Shown one piece after another: positions 6,207-15,392 of a stretch of DNA of 50,907 nt. The notes beneath the pieces are model-generated. The model did not search any database and had not been told where the DNA came from. It was given only the letters and a program-made list of their open reading frames with translations. Origin of the DNA: an uncultured Treponema sp. (lineage in GTDB: Bacteria; Spirochaetota; Spirochaetia; Treponematales; Treponemataceae); assembly GCA_938045195.1 (NCBI GenBank), contig CALINC010000020.1, positions 1 through 50,907 on the forward strand, given 5' to 3'. Each line of letters begins with the position of its first letter. The first letter of the stretch is position 1. The translations under genes and the position numbers were made by a program.

Positions 6207-8633
6207 TTAAATAAGTTTATGGGCTTGTGCAATCTTAAACAATTTTGCATTCCAAAAATTTTTTTGCATATATTTATCGCGGATATCATTTTCACCTATG
6301 CTTAAAACGTTTTTTTGCATCGCTTTAAAAGCTTTACTTAAATAAGCCGTTGTATGCGAAGATGAATCTCCATAAACAAGTAAATAAACTTCATAACATA
6401 AATAAAAATACAATGAAGAAAAAGAATCATTTTGGTATAACGCATCAATTGCAGAGGCTTCAAGTTCCGATAAACACATTTCACACATATCTTTATTTTT
6501 TATATCCGTGTAATTGAGTTTATAATTATAATAATTATGAAAAGCATTGAACATCTTTTTCCCTACAGGCATTCCATACAATTTTGCCCAGACTAAATCT
6601 TCTGCAAAGCTAAATCCTGATTTTATCTTTTTTAAATCTACAAAAAAATTTTTATCATAATCCGAATAAATATTTCTATAATCAATTTCAAGTTTTTCAA
6701 AATCGTTATACGAAAAACCTGAAACTAAAAAACTTTCCAATAAAAATAATATTGCGTCATCTGACGAATCTGTATATTTTAAAAGAATTTCTTGTGCGGT
6801 TTTTGTTTGATCGCGGTAATTAAGAGCATGGGCTGCCCATATTCTGCACAATGGTTCTAGATTTTCAAAATAAAGAGCGGCAAAATCTCCTGCAAGATTA
6901 AAAACTTCTTCAGCTTTTTGAAACTCTCCTACTTGCAAATAAATTCTACCTTGCATAAACAAACAAGGTATTTTCCAGTCTTGTTCAAAATATTCATTTA
7001 TAGAATTTGAAAGTTTATCCAAAAAGGTAATTGCTTGTTTTAAATTGTTTTGCAAAAAATATACAACAGCAATATTAAATAAGGCTTCACAAATAAAAGT
7101 ACTGTCATTTGTGTGTTCTGCATTATCAAGTGCATAAGTAAAATATGTAAGCGCATCAGAAATTTTATTTTCAGCTAAATTAAATAATGCCAATAAAGAA
7201 AATGCTCTATATTCACCGGAAATAAATTTATAATCTTGAAAAAATGTTATAGCAGTTTTTGCAAGAGAATATGCTTTTTGAGAACCGCCTTCAACTTGCG
7301 CAATTAGGGCTGTCTGATAATATTTTAGAGCATTAAAGAAAACTTGATTTTTATATTTTTTTAAATCCATTCCCTCAATTGTTGCATCGGAAAACTCATG
7401 AAAAACGGATGTCATTAAAAAATCGGCTTTACATTCAAAATTTAAATAATTAAAAATATTCTCAGTATCCATATCCGCATATAATAAACCGAGTTTATAT
7501 TTATTCCATAAATACTCGGCAATATATACATCTATAGAGTTTTTCCCTTTTCCTATTCTTCTTTCAATTATTTCAAGCAATCCATATCCGGCAGTATATA
7601 TATTCATTGGCGCATAAATAATTCCTACAGAATACATCCAAGCATATACATCATCAAAAAAATCTTTACTTTTATTAAGAGAAAACAAAAACTCATTTAA
7701 TTCATCATAAAAAAAGTATTTCCCGGAAGATAAAATGATATAAACCAATTCAAGTAAATCATCCGGAATATTAAAAATTGCAGGCAATTCCGATTTATTG
7801 TTTGTAATTATCATAGAATTATTTGCAGTTAATATTTTTTCAGCTTCTGAAAAATTTTTTGTATCATCAATGTTATCCACAACAATTTGAATAGGATTAC
7901 CGTTGTTTAAAAAATTTATATATGCTTTTAAATATACACCGGCATTTAACAAAAAAGCATCAATAAAATACTGAGGCATTTCCTTTGCAAATCTATGCTT
8001 CTTTAAGTATAAATAAGAACTTTGCGTCGAATAAAAAGATTTTTTATCAGCGTCGGACAATTTTTCAATAAGCTCATCTCCTATAGGATTTGCAAGAATA
8101 AAATTATATAAAGACCAAAAATAATTATCATTTCTATGCACAATAATAGATTTTTCCGCTTCAGATATATCTTTATATTGTATATTCTGAAAAAAGCTAA
8201 ATTCAATACATTCCAATAAATCAAATTCCGAAGATTTAAATTTCAAATATTTAACAAGTTCTGAAGCAGCTTTTTTTGAGGCAAATATCCCTTGCTCTGG
8301 TATTAACATTTTTTTATATTCTAAAAAAAATTCGGTTAAAGTTTGAAAAGAAATAGCATCATCATAACAATCAAGAATACATCTGACATCCGCTATTTTT
8401 TCTTTATAAACATTAAATATTTTACTAAAATTAAATAAAAATCTTGAAACCGAATAGGCATGTGCAATTGATGACTTTTCAAAACAAAAACCCAAACCTG
8501 TTTGACATTGGAAAAAAATACCGCCGTTATTTACAGCTTCATTTTTTATCGAAGTTATAAAAACATTTACCGTATTAGAATCAATTCTGCGAAGCTGCCT
8601 TTCGTATGGCAGTTCAAAAAAAACACAAAACAT
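6207..8633 (-). CDS. Large TPR-containing protein of unknown function, coupled to fliJ
   Basis: An 808-residue protein I cannot name. No signal peptide or membrane segment is evident. Roughly residues 430-620 hold repeated 34-residue-like helical units with TPR character (AFSLLALFNLAENKISDAL, EALFNIAVVYFLQNNLKQAI, CLFMQGRIYLQVGEFQKAEE). The N-terminal 400 residues are rich in Phe, Lys and Asn with no recognised motif. The ATG at 8631-8633 lies 3 nt after the fliJ stop, and its GGGG-containing binding site is inside the fliJ end, so translation is probably coupled to fliJ. Position at the end of the flagellar genes suggests, but does not show, a motility role. A scaffold or regulatory ATPase-like role is also possible. 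Confidence 0.75.
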   Translation of the reverse strand: MFCVFFELPYERQLRRIDSNTVNVFITSIKNEAVNNGGIFFQCQTGLGFCFEKSSIAHAYSVSRFLFNFSKIFNVYKEKIADVRCILDCYDDAISFQTLTEFFLEYKKMLIPEQGIFASKKAASELVKYLKFKSSEFDLLECIEFSFFQNIQYKDISEAEKSIIVHRNDNYFWSLYNFILANPIGDELIEKLSDADKKSFYSTQSSYLYLKKHRFAKEMPQYFIDAFLLNAGVYLKAYINFLNNGNPIQIVVDNIDDTKNFSEAEKILTANNSMIITNNKSELPAIFNIPDDLLELVYIILSSGKYFFYDELNEFLFSLNKSKDFFDDVYAWMYSVGIIYAPMNIYTAGYGLLEIIERRIGKGKNSIDVYIAEYLWNKYKLGLLYADMDTENIFNYLNFECKADFLMTSVFHEFSDATIEGMDLKKYKNQVFFNALKYYQTALIAQVEGGSQKAYSLAKTAITFFQDYKFISGEYRAFSLLALFNLAENKISDALTYFTYALDNAEHTNDSTFICEALFNIAVVYFLQNNLKQAITFLDKLSNSINEYFEQDWKIPCLFMQGRIYLQVGEFQKAEEVFNLAGDFAALYFENLEPLCRIWAAHALNYRDQTKTAQEILLKYTDSSDDAILFLLESFLVSGFSYNDFEKLEIDYRNIYSDYDKNFFVDLKKIKSGFSFAEDLVWAKLYGMPVGKKMFNAFHNYYNYKLNYTDIKNKDMCEMCLSELEASAIDALYQNDSFSSLYFYLCYEVYLLVYGDSSSHTTAYLSKAFKAMQKNVLSIGENDIRDKYMQKNFWNAKLFKIAQAHKLI

Positions 8634-8636
8634 TAT

Positions 8637-9077
8637 TTACCCCATCACTGCTGTTTTAAATGTTATAATATCATCAATAAAATTATCTTCGGATTTGTTA
8701 TTTTGTTTTTTCCACTCGTCAATTTTTTTTTCTTTTAATTTTGAAATTACCTTACGTTTTGAAGCTGCGTCTATATAAATTTTACGCTTTTCATCAATCA
8801 CAAGTTGTGCCTCTACGGCTTGATTCAGCAATCTATCTTTTTCTTCATTAAGACGTATAATGTAATTTTGTATAGTATGCAAATCGTTAATATCCAAAAT
8901 ATTCTCGGAACTTGTAAACTTACAGGAAGTCTGCACTAATAATTCAGCTATATTTTTTAATTTTATATTTATTGCATCAAGATATGAAATTGCACGCGCT
9001 AAATCTATTTCGGCTTTATGTTCATGAAACTCACGTAAACTTAAAAGTTTTTCAAGCCTAAAATTAAACCGTTTCAT
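8637..9077 (-). CDS. fliJ: Flagellar export protein FliJ
   Basis: A 146-residue, strongly helical protein of the size and charge pattern of FliJ. It begins MKRFNFRLEKLLSLRE, typical of the family, and is predicted coiled coil over most of its length. FliJ is the stalk-like partner of the FliI ATPase ring in the flagellar type III export apparatus. It sits directly downstream of fliI with a 41-nt gap and a GGGAGG binding site before the ATG, the usual order. Sequence conservation in this family is low, so the call depends partly on position. Confidence 0.85.
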   Translation of the reverse strand: MKRFNFRLEKLLSLREFHEHKAEIDLARAISYLDAINIKLKNIAELLVQTSCKFTSSENILDINDLHTIQNYIIRLNEEKDRLLNQAVEAQLVIDEKRKIYIDAASKRKVISKLKEKKIDEWKKQNNKSEDNFIDDIITFKTAVMG

Positions 9078-9118
9078 ATTCCTCCCGTGTTAAATTTTGT
9101 GATAACTAAAATATCTTT

Positions 9119-10528
9119 TTATTCTGAATACAGTTTTCCCGCTTCGGAACTCCGTACATACTTTTTTATTGCACCTACGCCCAAAGCGTCCTCTTCACAC
9201 TCCGCCTCCGGTATTTCGATATTTGTAATATCAGAAAGTTTTTTTAAAGTATCTTTTAATTTTGCAGGATCATTTACATCTTGAGTTAAAAAATCATAAA
9301 TCATAGGATAATGTTCAATAGCATCATCAATATCGGCATCACTTCCTTTTTGATATGCCCCCACTTGAATCATATCTTCCGATTCCGTATATGTCGCCAA
9401 TAATTTGCGCATCCTCATTCCCGCTTCTTTTGTTTTTTCGCCGGCAACTCTATTTGCTAAACGGGAAATACTTTTTAAAACATTTATTGCAGGATATTGA
9501 CCTCTCTGTGCAAGTCTTCTTTCCAATACAATATGTCCATCAAGAATACCGCGCACCGTATCCGAGATAGGCTCGTCCATATCATCACCGTCAACGAGTA
9601 CCGTATAAAAAGCCGTTATGGAACCTGTCTCTGAAGTACCGCTTCTCTCCAAAAGTTTCGGCATAGTTTCAAAAACACTCGGAGTATATCCCCGCGTTGC
9701 CGGCGGCTCGCCTATTGCTAATCCTATTTCCCGCTGTGCACGCGCAAAACGCGTAACCGAATCAAATAAAAGCATCACATCTTTTCCTTGATCGCGAAAA
9801 TATTCGGCAATAGCCGTTGCAGTATATGCACCGCGTATTCTTGATAAAGGGCTTTGGTCGGAAGTTGCAGTAACAATCACCGAATGTCTTAAACCGTCAG
9901 GACCTAAATCATGTTCGATGAAATCGACAACCTCTCTTCCACGCTCGCCTATTAAAGCGATTACATTTACATCTGCATTTGTGTTACGTGCAATCATTCC
10001 AAGCAATGTAGACTTGCCTACACCGGAGCCTGAAAAAATTCCTAAGCGCTGCCCGCGTCCTATTGCAAGCAATCCGTCTATTGCCCGAATACCGGTAACA
10101 ATTCTCTGCCGGATTGATTTTCTTTTCATCGGGTCAGGCGGCGAAGCAACTACAGGATACCGCAATGCAGAATAAGGTTCCGCTTTTCCATCGGCAGATT
10201 GACAAAGAGAATCTACCACACGCCCCAATAAAATATTTCCGACGGGAACAGATAAAATTTCTCCTGAAGCAATAACTTCATCGCCTACTTTAACGCCTTG
10301 AACATCGGTAAAACTCATCAGCTGAACGCTAGTTCCGTTTAAACCCACAACTTCAGCTTTCAAACCCATAGGTTTATCATCCGTAATAATTTGACAAAGT
10401 TCTCCGACAACAGCAATAGGACCTTCACTTTCAATAAGCATTCCATGTACACGGATAACTCGTCCCGTAAATTTAATGGGATCAGTTTTAGCAATTACAT
10501 TTGTATATTTGTCAAAGATATCAATCAT
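9119..10528 (-). CDS. fliI: Flagellum-specific ATPase FliI
   Basis: A 469-residue ATPase of the flagellar type III secretion system, related to the F1 beta subunit. The Walker A motif GSGVGKSTLLG is near residue 170. GERGREV, the Walker B strand VMLLFDSVTRFARAQREIG and the family segment EPPATRGYTPSVF follow in order. Full family length. It powers unfolding and release of export substrates together with FliH and FliJ, whose genes flank it. The ATG at 10526-10528 lies 9 nt after the fliH stop, so the genes are in one operon. Confidence 0.96.
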   Translation of the reverse strand: MIDIFDKYTNVIAKTDPIKFTGRVIRVHGMLIESEGPIAVVGELCQIITDDKPMGLKAEVVGLNGTSVQLMSFTDVQGVKVGDEVIASGEILSVPVGNILLGRVVDSLCQSADGKAEPYSALRYPVVASPPDPMKRKSIRQRIVTGIRAIDGLLAIGRGQRLGIFSGSGVGKSTLLGMIARNTNADVNVIALIGERGREVVDFIEHDLGPDGLRHSVIVTATSDQSPLSRIRGAYTATAIAEYFRDQGKDVMLLFDSVTRFARAQREIGLAIGEPPATRGYTPSVFETMPKLLERSGTSETGSITAFYTVLVDGDDMDEPISDTVRGILDGHIVLERRLAQRGQYPAINVLKSISRLANRVAGEKTKEAGMRMRKLLATYTESEDMIQVGAYQKGSDADIDDAIEHYPMIYDFLTQDVNDPAKLKDTLKKLSDITNIEIPEAECEEDALGVGAIKKYVRSSEAGKLYSE

Positions 10529-10537
10529 AAAAACCCG

Positions 10538-11464
10538 TTAGATATTTCCGGTTTTAATTTTTGTTTTAATCGGAGATATTTCTAAAATCTTTTGTTCAAG
10601 TTCATTTAATTGACTTGCAATTCTTGCATCCACTGCACCAAAATCGGTTTCGATTATACACCCGCCTTGGTCCACAGTTGAATCTTCAACAACAGTAATA
10701 TTTTTTACATTTTCCGCACTTGCAATAAAATTCTTTGTGTGTTCCGTAGTCATTCCAACGTCGGCAAGATTAACTCGAATAATTACATCACCTCGCCCCT
10801 TTACTTTCCTCAAAGCATGCACAACATTTGAAACAACAACATTTCTTTGATTTTCGGAAATTACTTTTACTACTTTGCGTGTCATCAGCAAAACCAAATC
10901 TACAATCTGCTGTTCTGTTTCTGAAAGAATCTCTTGCCGTTTATCCATTGTTTTTACAATAATAGTTTGAAGACGGTCGGCTAAACGTTTTACTTCAAGT
11001 TCACCTTCTTTAAAACCCTCCTCTCTTCCGCGTCCAAAACCTTCTTGATACGCTTCGCGATTTACTGAGGCTTGATTTTTTTGCGCATCTGAAATAATTG
11101 CATGTGCTTTATCTTCAGCGTCTTTTATAATATCTTGGGCTTCGTCTTTAGCTTTTTGAGAAAAAACTTGAGCTTCATCGGTTTGCCTTTTTACTTCATC
11201 AAATGCGGCATTTTCGGCATCTTTAAGAATTTTATCTGCAGCAGCCTGAGCTTCGGCAAGCATTCTCTCTTTTTCTTTCTCCCAGTCTCGTTTAAAATCA
11301 TCAGCCTCTTTTTTTAAATCTTCAATAGACGGACCTTGATACACAGGCGTATCGTCTATGATTTCTTCTTCGGGTTCATTTTGAAAAGTTTTATTAAGCT
11401 GTAAACAAACTACATCATTTGTATTTTTGCTTACCTCAAATCCTCTAAAAATAGTTTTAGCCAT
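10538..11464 (-). CDS. fliH: Flagellar assembly protein FliH
   Basis: A 308-residue protein with a central Ala/Lys/Glu/Asp-rich helical region (residues about 45-150) containing repeated AxxxA-type heptads, then a GRGREEGFKEGE glycine-repeat segment typical of FliH and related ATPase-stator proteins, then the C-terminal FliH/V-type E-subunit domain. FliH links FliI to the export gate and C ring. It lies between fliG and fliI. The N-terminal start MAKTIFRGFEVSKN is preceded by AAGGAGG on the minus strand. Confidence 0.9.
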   Translation of the reverse strand: MAKTIFRGFEVSKNTNDVVCLQLNKTFQNEPEEEIIDDTPVYQGPSIEDLKKEADDFKRDWEKEKERMLAEAQAAADKILKDAENAAFDEVKRQTDEAQVFSQKAKDEAQDIIKDAEDKAHAIISDAQKNQASVNREAYQEGFGRGREEGFKEGELEVKRLADRLQTIIVKTMDKRQEILSETEQQIVDLVLLMTRKVVKVISENQRNVVVSNVVHALRKVKGRGDVIIRVNLADVGMTTEHTKNFIASAENVKNITVVEDSTVDQGGCIIETDFGAVDARIASQLNELEQKILEISPIKTKIKTGNI

Positions 11465-11489
11465 AACTCAAGCCTCCTTAAATCAATTT

Positions 11490-12539
11490 CTAAATTAATT
11501 CGTCTTCTTCGGAACGGGCAATAACAATTTCACCCTTATCTTCCAAATGGCGGATAATAGAAACAATCTTTTGCTGAGCTTCTTCAACATCTTTAACACG
11601 TATCGGTCCCATATATTCCATTTCTTCACGTAACATGGCACCGGCACGTTTAGACATATTTCTAAATATCTTATCTTGAACTTCAGCATCAACTTGTTTA
11701 AGAGCTTTTGCCATCTCATCGTTATTAACTTCCCGCAATACCTTACCGATTGATCTATCGTCAAGCATAACAATATCTTCAAAGATAAACATCTTCTTCT
11801 TAATTTCTTCAGCCAAATCGGGGTCTTCATCTTCAAGAGACTCGATAATAGATTTTTCCGAAGAGCGGTCAACAAGGTTAAGAATTTCTACAATGCTGTC
11901 AACACCTCCTGCCGCAGTATAATCTTCACTTGAAATTGTAGAAAGTTTCTTTTCAAGAACACGTTCAACTTCACGCAAAACATCAGGAGAGGTTCTGTCC
12001 ATTGTTGCAACACGGCGAGCAACATCACTTTGAATTTCATCGGGAAGATTTTGCAAAATCACCGAAGCTTTTTGCGGTTCAAGATAAGCAAGAATAAGAG
12101 CAATAGTTTGCGGATGTTCTTGCTGAATAAAGTTTAACAAATGCGCAGGGTCTGTCCTTCTTATAAAATCGAACGGACGAACCTGCAACGAACTGGTAAG
12201 GCGGTTTATAATTTCGATAGCCTTTTGGCTTCCAAAAGTTTTCTCCAAAACATCACGCGCATAATCTATACCGCCTGTTGTAATAAAATTTTGCGCAGCC
12301 ATCAAATCCTGAAATTCCTGCAAGACAGCATCTTTTAATTCTGCATCAACGCTTTCGGTTCTTGCAATTTCAAAAACAATCTTTTCAACTTCATCTTCAC
12401 GAAGACGTTCCATAATTTTTGCTGAAATTTCTCCTCCGAGTGAAACTAAAAAAATTGCCGCTTTTTGTCTTCCTGTAAGAGAATTTATATCTTTTCCTTT
12501 TTTAGAGGTACCTCTTTCTTTTGCCGGTGCTACTGCCAT
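11490..12539 (-). CDS. fliG: Flagellar motor switch protein FliG (FliG2 type by position)
   Basis: A 349-residue FliG with N-terminal, middle and C-terminal armadillo-like domains. The middle domain shows the EHPQTIALILAYL motif near residue 138, used to contact FliM, and the C-terminal torque helix carries charged residues in DDRSIGKVLREV. FliG sits between the MS ring and the C ring and converts stator motion to rotation. Spirochaetes carry two fliG genes; the copy in the fliF-fliG-fliH-fliI operon is usually called FliG2 and is the motor protein. The start overlaps the fliF region by a 3-nt gap only. Confidence 0.95.
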   Translation of the reverse strand: MAVAPAKERGTSKKGKDINSLTGRQKAAIFLVSLGGEISAKIMERLREDEVEKIVFEIARTESVDAELKDAVLQEFQDLMAAQNFITTGGIDYARDVLEKTFGSQKAIEIINRLTSSLQVRPFDFIRRTDPAHLLNFIQQEHPQTIALILAYLEPQKASVILQNLPDEIQSDVARRVATMDRTSPDVLREVERVLEKKLSTISSEDYTAAGGVDSIVEILNLVDRSSEKSIIESLEDEDPDLAEEIKKKMFIFEDIVMLDDRSIGKVLREVNNDEMAKALKQVDAEVQDKIFRNMSKRAGAMLREEMEYMGPIRVKDVEEAQQKIVSIIRHLEDKGEIVIARSEEDELI

Positions 12540-12542
12540 TTT

Positions 12543-14246
12543 TTATTCCTCCATAAGCCAAGTTCTAATCAACAAAGCTACATCTTCAGGATGTTCTCTG
12601 GCAATGTTAATTGCATTTTCTTGAAGCTCTAAACGTCTGCGCTCTTCAACAGTCATAGATACATCAGCATTTGCCTGTTGTTGTTCATATAATAAACGCT
12701 CACGTTCAAGCTGTGCTTGACGCAAGGCTTCTTCTTCACGCAATCTTTTTCGTCTTTCAATTTCGCGGCTGACAATTCTATATAAAATGAAGAACAATAA
12801 AACAATAGCGACACCTGCAAGCGAAATTAAAATTATTTTTTGCCTTTGAAGAGCTCTAAAATATTCTTCATCTTCAAGTTCAAACTGTCCTGTTCTGTCA
12901 ACTTTAATATTTGAAACGGTTACGGAATCTTTTCTATTTACATCAAAACCGATTGCATCTTGTATAATCTTTGCAACTTGTTTTAATTCGGCATCCGATA
13001 TTTCAACATATTCCCGCTCAATTTTTCCATTGGAGATAATCGGATTTCCATTTTCATCTTTTTTCTTTTGCCATAAACCGTCAATATTTACCGAAACGGT
13101 GCGTCTGCCCATTTCGGGAGAAAAATTTTCTGTCAGCAAACTTGAACTTACAAGCTCATTGGATTTTGTAATTGTCTGTACCGAGCGTCCTACTATATTT
13201 TTTGTATCTTTATATGAAGGAGCTGTATTACCTTCAACTCCGGTAGGACCTTCGGGATTAATGCCGGTACCCTCATACGTCGTGTTCGCATTTTCAGAAC
13301 TGACTGTAATGGATTTAACAACTTCAGAATCGTCATAAGGAGTTTCCGGATTATCGGCTTTTATAATGGTCGGTAAAAGTTTAGTCGTATTTGCCGAACG
13401 TTCCGACATATCCATATCTATTTTTATATTTAATTCTCTAACACGGTCGGTACCGTAAATTTTTTGTAGTGCATTTAAGATTTTAACTTCATATTGACTT
13501 TCCAGTTTTGCAATCATCTTTTGCTGCTTTTCAATTGCGGTAAGACGGTCAAAATCTTTCATACTTTCAAAATCATTAATTGAAGTTCCGCTGCTATCGG
13601 TAATGGTAATATTTGAATCCGCAAGACCGGGTACTGCAAATTTTAAAAGCCGCTGAATGCCCTCAATTTTTTTTCGGTTTGAAAGAATATCACTACCTGG
13701 ACGAGGATATAAACTCACGCTCGCAGTAACGGGGTCTTGCTCTGTTTCAAATACGGCTTTTTCAGGGATACGAATGATAACGCTTGCATCGTCTATATCA
13801 TCAAGAGCTTTAATATGCCGCTTAACTTCTTCGGTGATTGCACGACGGACATCAAGTTTGCGCTCAAAATCAGTACGCGTCCACCGCTCAACATCAAAGA
13901 TCGCCCAAGGACTGGCATCTTTAGGCACTAAATCTTCACGTATTAAAATCGAACGCATGCGTCTTGCAGTTTGTGCATCACTTACCGAAATTATACCGTC
14001 GGTAGAAACCGAAGCCTTAACATTTTCTTCATTAAGTCTCAGCAAAATTTTATCACGCAAATCGACATCGGTAATTGCCATATCCAATACGGCAACAGAC
14101 GTAGGAGCCGACGACCAGCGCATAAGAACTACAATCAAAACCAAAGCAAAAACTGCTACTCCGATTATGATTCCCTTTTGAACCTTTGTCCATTTTCCCC
14201 AAAGTGTTCCGATTTTTGTTTTTAAGTTTTTTAACTTTTCGTTCAT
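12543..14246 (-). CDS. fliF: Flagellar MS-ring protein FliF
   Basis: A 567-residue protein forming the membrane base of the flagellum. There is one membrane segment near residues 24-42 and a second near 445-465 (IILISLAGVAIVLLFFILY). Between them are the ring-building motifs and the periplasmic domain beginning RLNEENVKASVS. The C-terminal tail, rich in Glu, Arg and Gln and ending in RTWLMEE, binds FliG. Length and topology match the family. A GGGAGGGG binding site precedes ATG 14244-14246. Confidence 0.95.
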   Translation of the reverse strand: MNEKLKNLKTKIGTLWGKWTKVQKGIIIGVAVFALVLIVVLMRWSSAPTSVAVLDMAITDVDLRDKILLRLNEENVKASVSTDGIISVSDAQTARRMRSILIREDLVPKDASPWAIFDVERWTRTDFERKLDVRRAITEEVKRHIKALDDIDDASVIIRIPEKAVFETEQDPVTASVSLYPRPGSDILSNRKKIEGIQRLLKFAVPGLADSNITITDSSGTSINDFESMKDFDRLTAIEKQQKMIAKLESQYEVKILNALQKIYGTDRVRELNIKIDMDMSERSANTTKLLPTIIKADNPETPYDDSEVVKSITVSSENANTTYEGTGINPEGPTGVEGNTAPSYKDTKNIVGRSVQTITKSNELVSSSLLTENFSPEMGRRTVSVNIDGLWQKKKDENGNPIISNGKIEREYVEISDAELKQVAKIIQDAIGFDVNRKDSVTVSNIKVDRTGQFELEDEEYFRALQRQKIILISLAGVAIVLLFFILYRIVSREIERRKRLREEEALRQAQLERERLLYEQQQANADVSMTVEERRRLELQENAINIAREHPEDVALLIRTWLMEE

Positions 14247-14261
14247 ATTCCCCTCCCAATC

Positions 14262-14292
14262 ATTGCTGAAAACCTATCGAGTTTTCAGCAAT
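14262..14292 (-). other. Perfect 12-bp hairpin between fliE and fliF
   Basis: ATTGCTGAAAAC (14262-14273) pairs without mismatch with GTTTTCAGCAAT (14281-14292) across a 7-nt loop. There is no T-tract on either side, so it is not a standard terminator. It ends 15 nt before the fliF binding site and could protect or process the operon mRNA. Confidence 0.55.
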
Positions 14293-14300
14293 TATCAATA

Positions 14301-14666
14301 TTATCTTGTAGTAGTTATATCATTCCAGCTTTTTACAAGACGGTCTATAACAGTCTGTGCAAGTTTGAGCGATAAACTTGCTTGTGCCATTCCTATTGTA
14401 ATATCGTGAACATCCACCGAATCCGGATCTACAATCATCTGCCGGCTTAAGTCATTCATTTTAATCTGTTTTGAATTAACATCATCAAAAGCTTTTAAAA
14501 CCATTTGTTCAAAACTCATCGCAGACTTATTTGATGCAAGTTCAATCATATCCGTGTCGGATTTCATTCTGCTTCTAAAATTATCCGTAATTACGGGTTC
14601 TACTTTCGGAACATTCAAAAGTCCCGGCATCTTATAAACATACGCAGCATTCACTTGATTCATCAT
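14301..14666 (-). CDS. fliE: Flagellar hook-basal body protein FliE
   Basis: A 121-residue protein with the FliE C-terminal signature, MSFEQMVLKAFDDVNSKQ and the VHDITIGMAQASLSLKLA segment. FliE joins the MS ring to the proximal rod. The N-terminal 40 residues are less conserved. Start ATG 14664-14666 (MMNQVN; the second Met is also possible) follows GGGGTGAG on the minus strand. It is 12 nt downstream of flgC. Confidence 0.92.
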   Translation of the reverse strand: MMNQVNAAYVYKMPGLLNVPKVEPVITDNFRSRMKSDTDMIELASNKSAMSFEQMVLKAFDDVNSKQIKMNDLSRQMIVDPDSVDVHDITIGMAQASLSLKLAQTVIDRLVKSWNDITTTR

Positions 14667-14678
14667 TTATCTCACCCC

Positions 14679-15134
14679 TTATCTTGCAATATCCAATGCC
14701 TTTTGAAACATATCTTTTGAACCCTGCACAACGGCAAGATTTGCCTCATACGCTCTGGAAGCTGAAATCAAATCGACCATTTCGGTAACAACACTTACAT
14801 TAGGATATTCAATATACCCCGCACGCGGCCCTGTTTTAATTGCACGGGGGTCGCTCGGATCATAAACCCAACGGGATTCCGAATTATCTTCTTCGATTGA
14901 AACCACTTTTACGCCTTCACCTACACCTCTATCCATAGACTGAGGAACAAAAGGAGTCATCCAATCGATACCTGATTTCTTTTGTTCTACAATAACCCGC
15001 CGTCTTTTAAAAGCACCGCCCTCCTGCGTTGCCGCAGTAGAGGCATTTGCAATATTATTTGAAATAACATCGCTTCTTAGCCGTTCCGCACTCATTCCAG
15101 TTGACGCAATATTTATGCTAGTAAATAATCCCAT
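14679..15134 (-). CDS. flgC: Flagellar basal-body rod protein FlgC
   Basis: A 151-residue rod protein. The N-terminal rod motif, ASTGMSAERLRSDVISNNIANA, is conserved, as is the C-terminal SRAYEANLAVVQGSKDMFQKALDI-type helix that packs in the rod. The open frame extends to 15170, but ATG 15132-15134 (MGLFTS) is preferred because GGAGAGA lies just upstream and family members begin there. The upstream extension would be coded by the hairpin element at 15141-15388. That element separates flgC from flgB, which are normally almost adjacent. Confidence 0.94.
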   Translation of the reverse strand: MGLFTSINIASTGMSAERLRSDVISNNIANASTAATQEGGAFKRRRVIVEQKKSGIDWMTPFVPQSMDRGVGEGVKVVSIEEDNSESRWVYDPSDPRAIKTGPRAGYIEYPNVSVVTEMVDLISASRAYEANLAVVQGSKDMFQKALDIAR

Positions 15135-15140
15135 AATCTC

Positions 15141-15388
15141 TCCTATATAAAAACTTTTTGCAGGAAACATCAGTTTCCGAAAAAAGTTTTTTCACGCAGT
15201 TTTGCTTTTGCAAAACGGCATATAATATGCGACGTTTGCCGATAAGGCAAACTCGGAAGATAAACAGTGAGATGCCATCTGCATCGAACTGTTTATCACA
15301 TCTCCCATATAAAAATATTTTGCAGGGATTTTTAAATCCCGAAAAATATTTTTTCACTCAGTTTGTTTACAAACTGCATACAATAATT
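15141..15388. repeat. Modular hairpin element, one full copy (B) and one truncated copy (B')
   Basis: Copy B (about 15141-15306) has the same four-hairpin plan as copy A. The outer arms are AAAAACTTTTT (15149-15159) and AAAAAGTTTTT (15181-15191), where A has T/A at the centre, so the change is compensated. The inner arms GGAAAC/GTTTCC are unchanged. GTTTGCC/GGCAAAC and GATAAACAG/CTGTTTATC are retained, but the innermost pair is GATGC/GCATC instead of GGCAG/CTGCC. Copy B' (about 15301-15388) keeps only hairpins 1 and 2. Its inner arms are GGGATTT/AAATCCC and its second hairpin CAGTTTGT/ACAAACTG, followed by GCATACAATAA. B' ends 4 nt before the flgB stop; B ends at the flgC binding site. Confidence 0.85.
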
Positions 15389-15392
15389 CCAA

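Noticed and set aside
13657..14181. 174-codon plus-strand frame opposite fliF
   Set aside because: Antisense shadow of a conserved gene.
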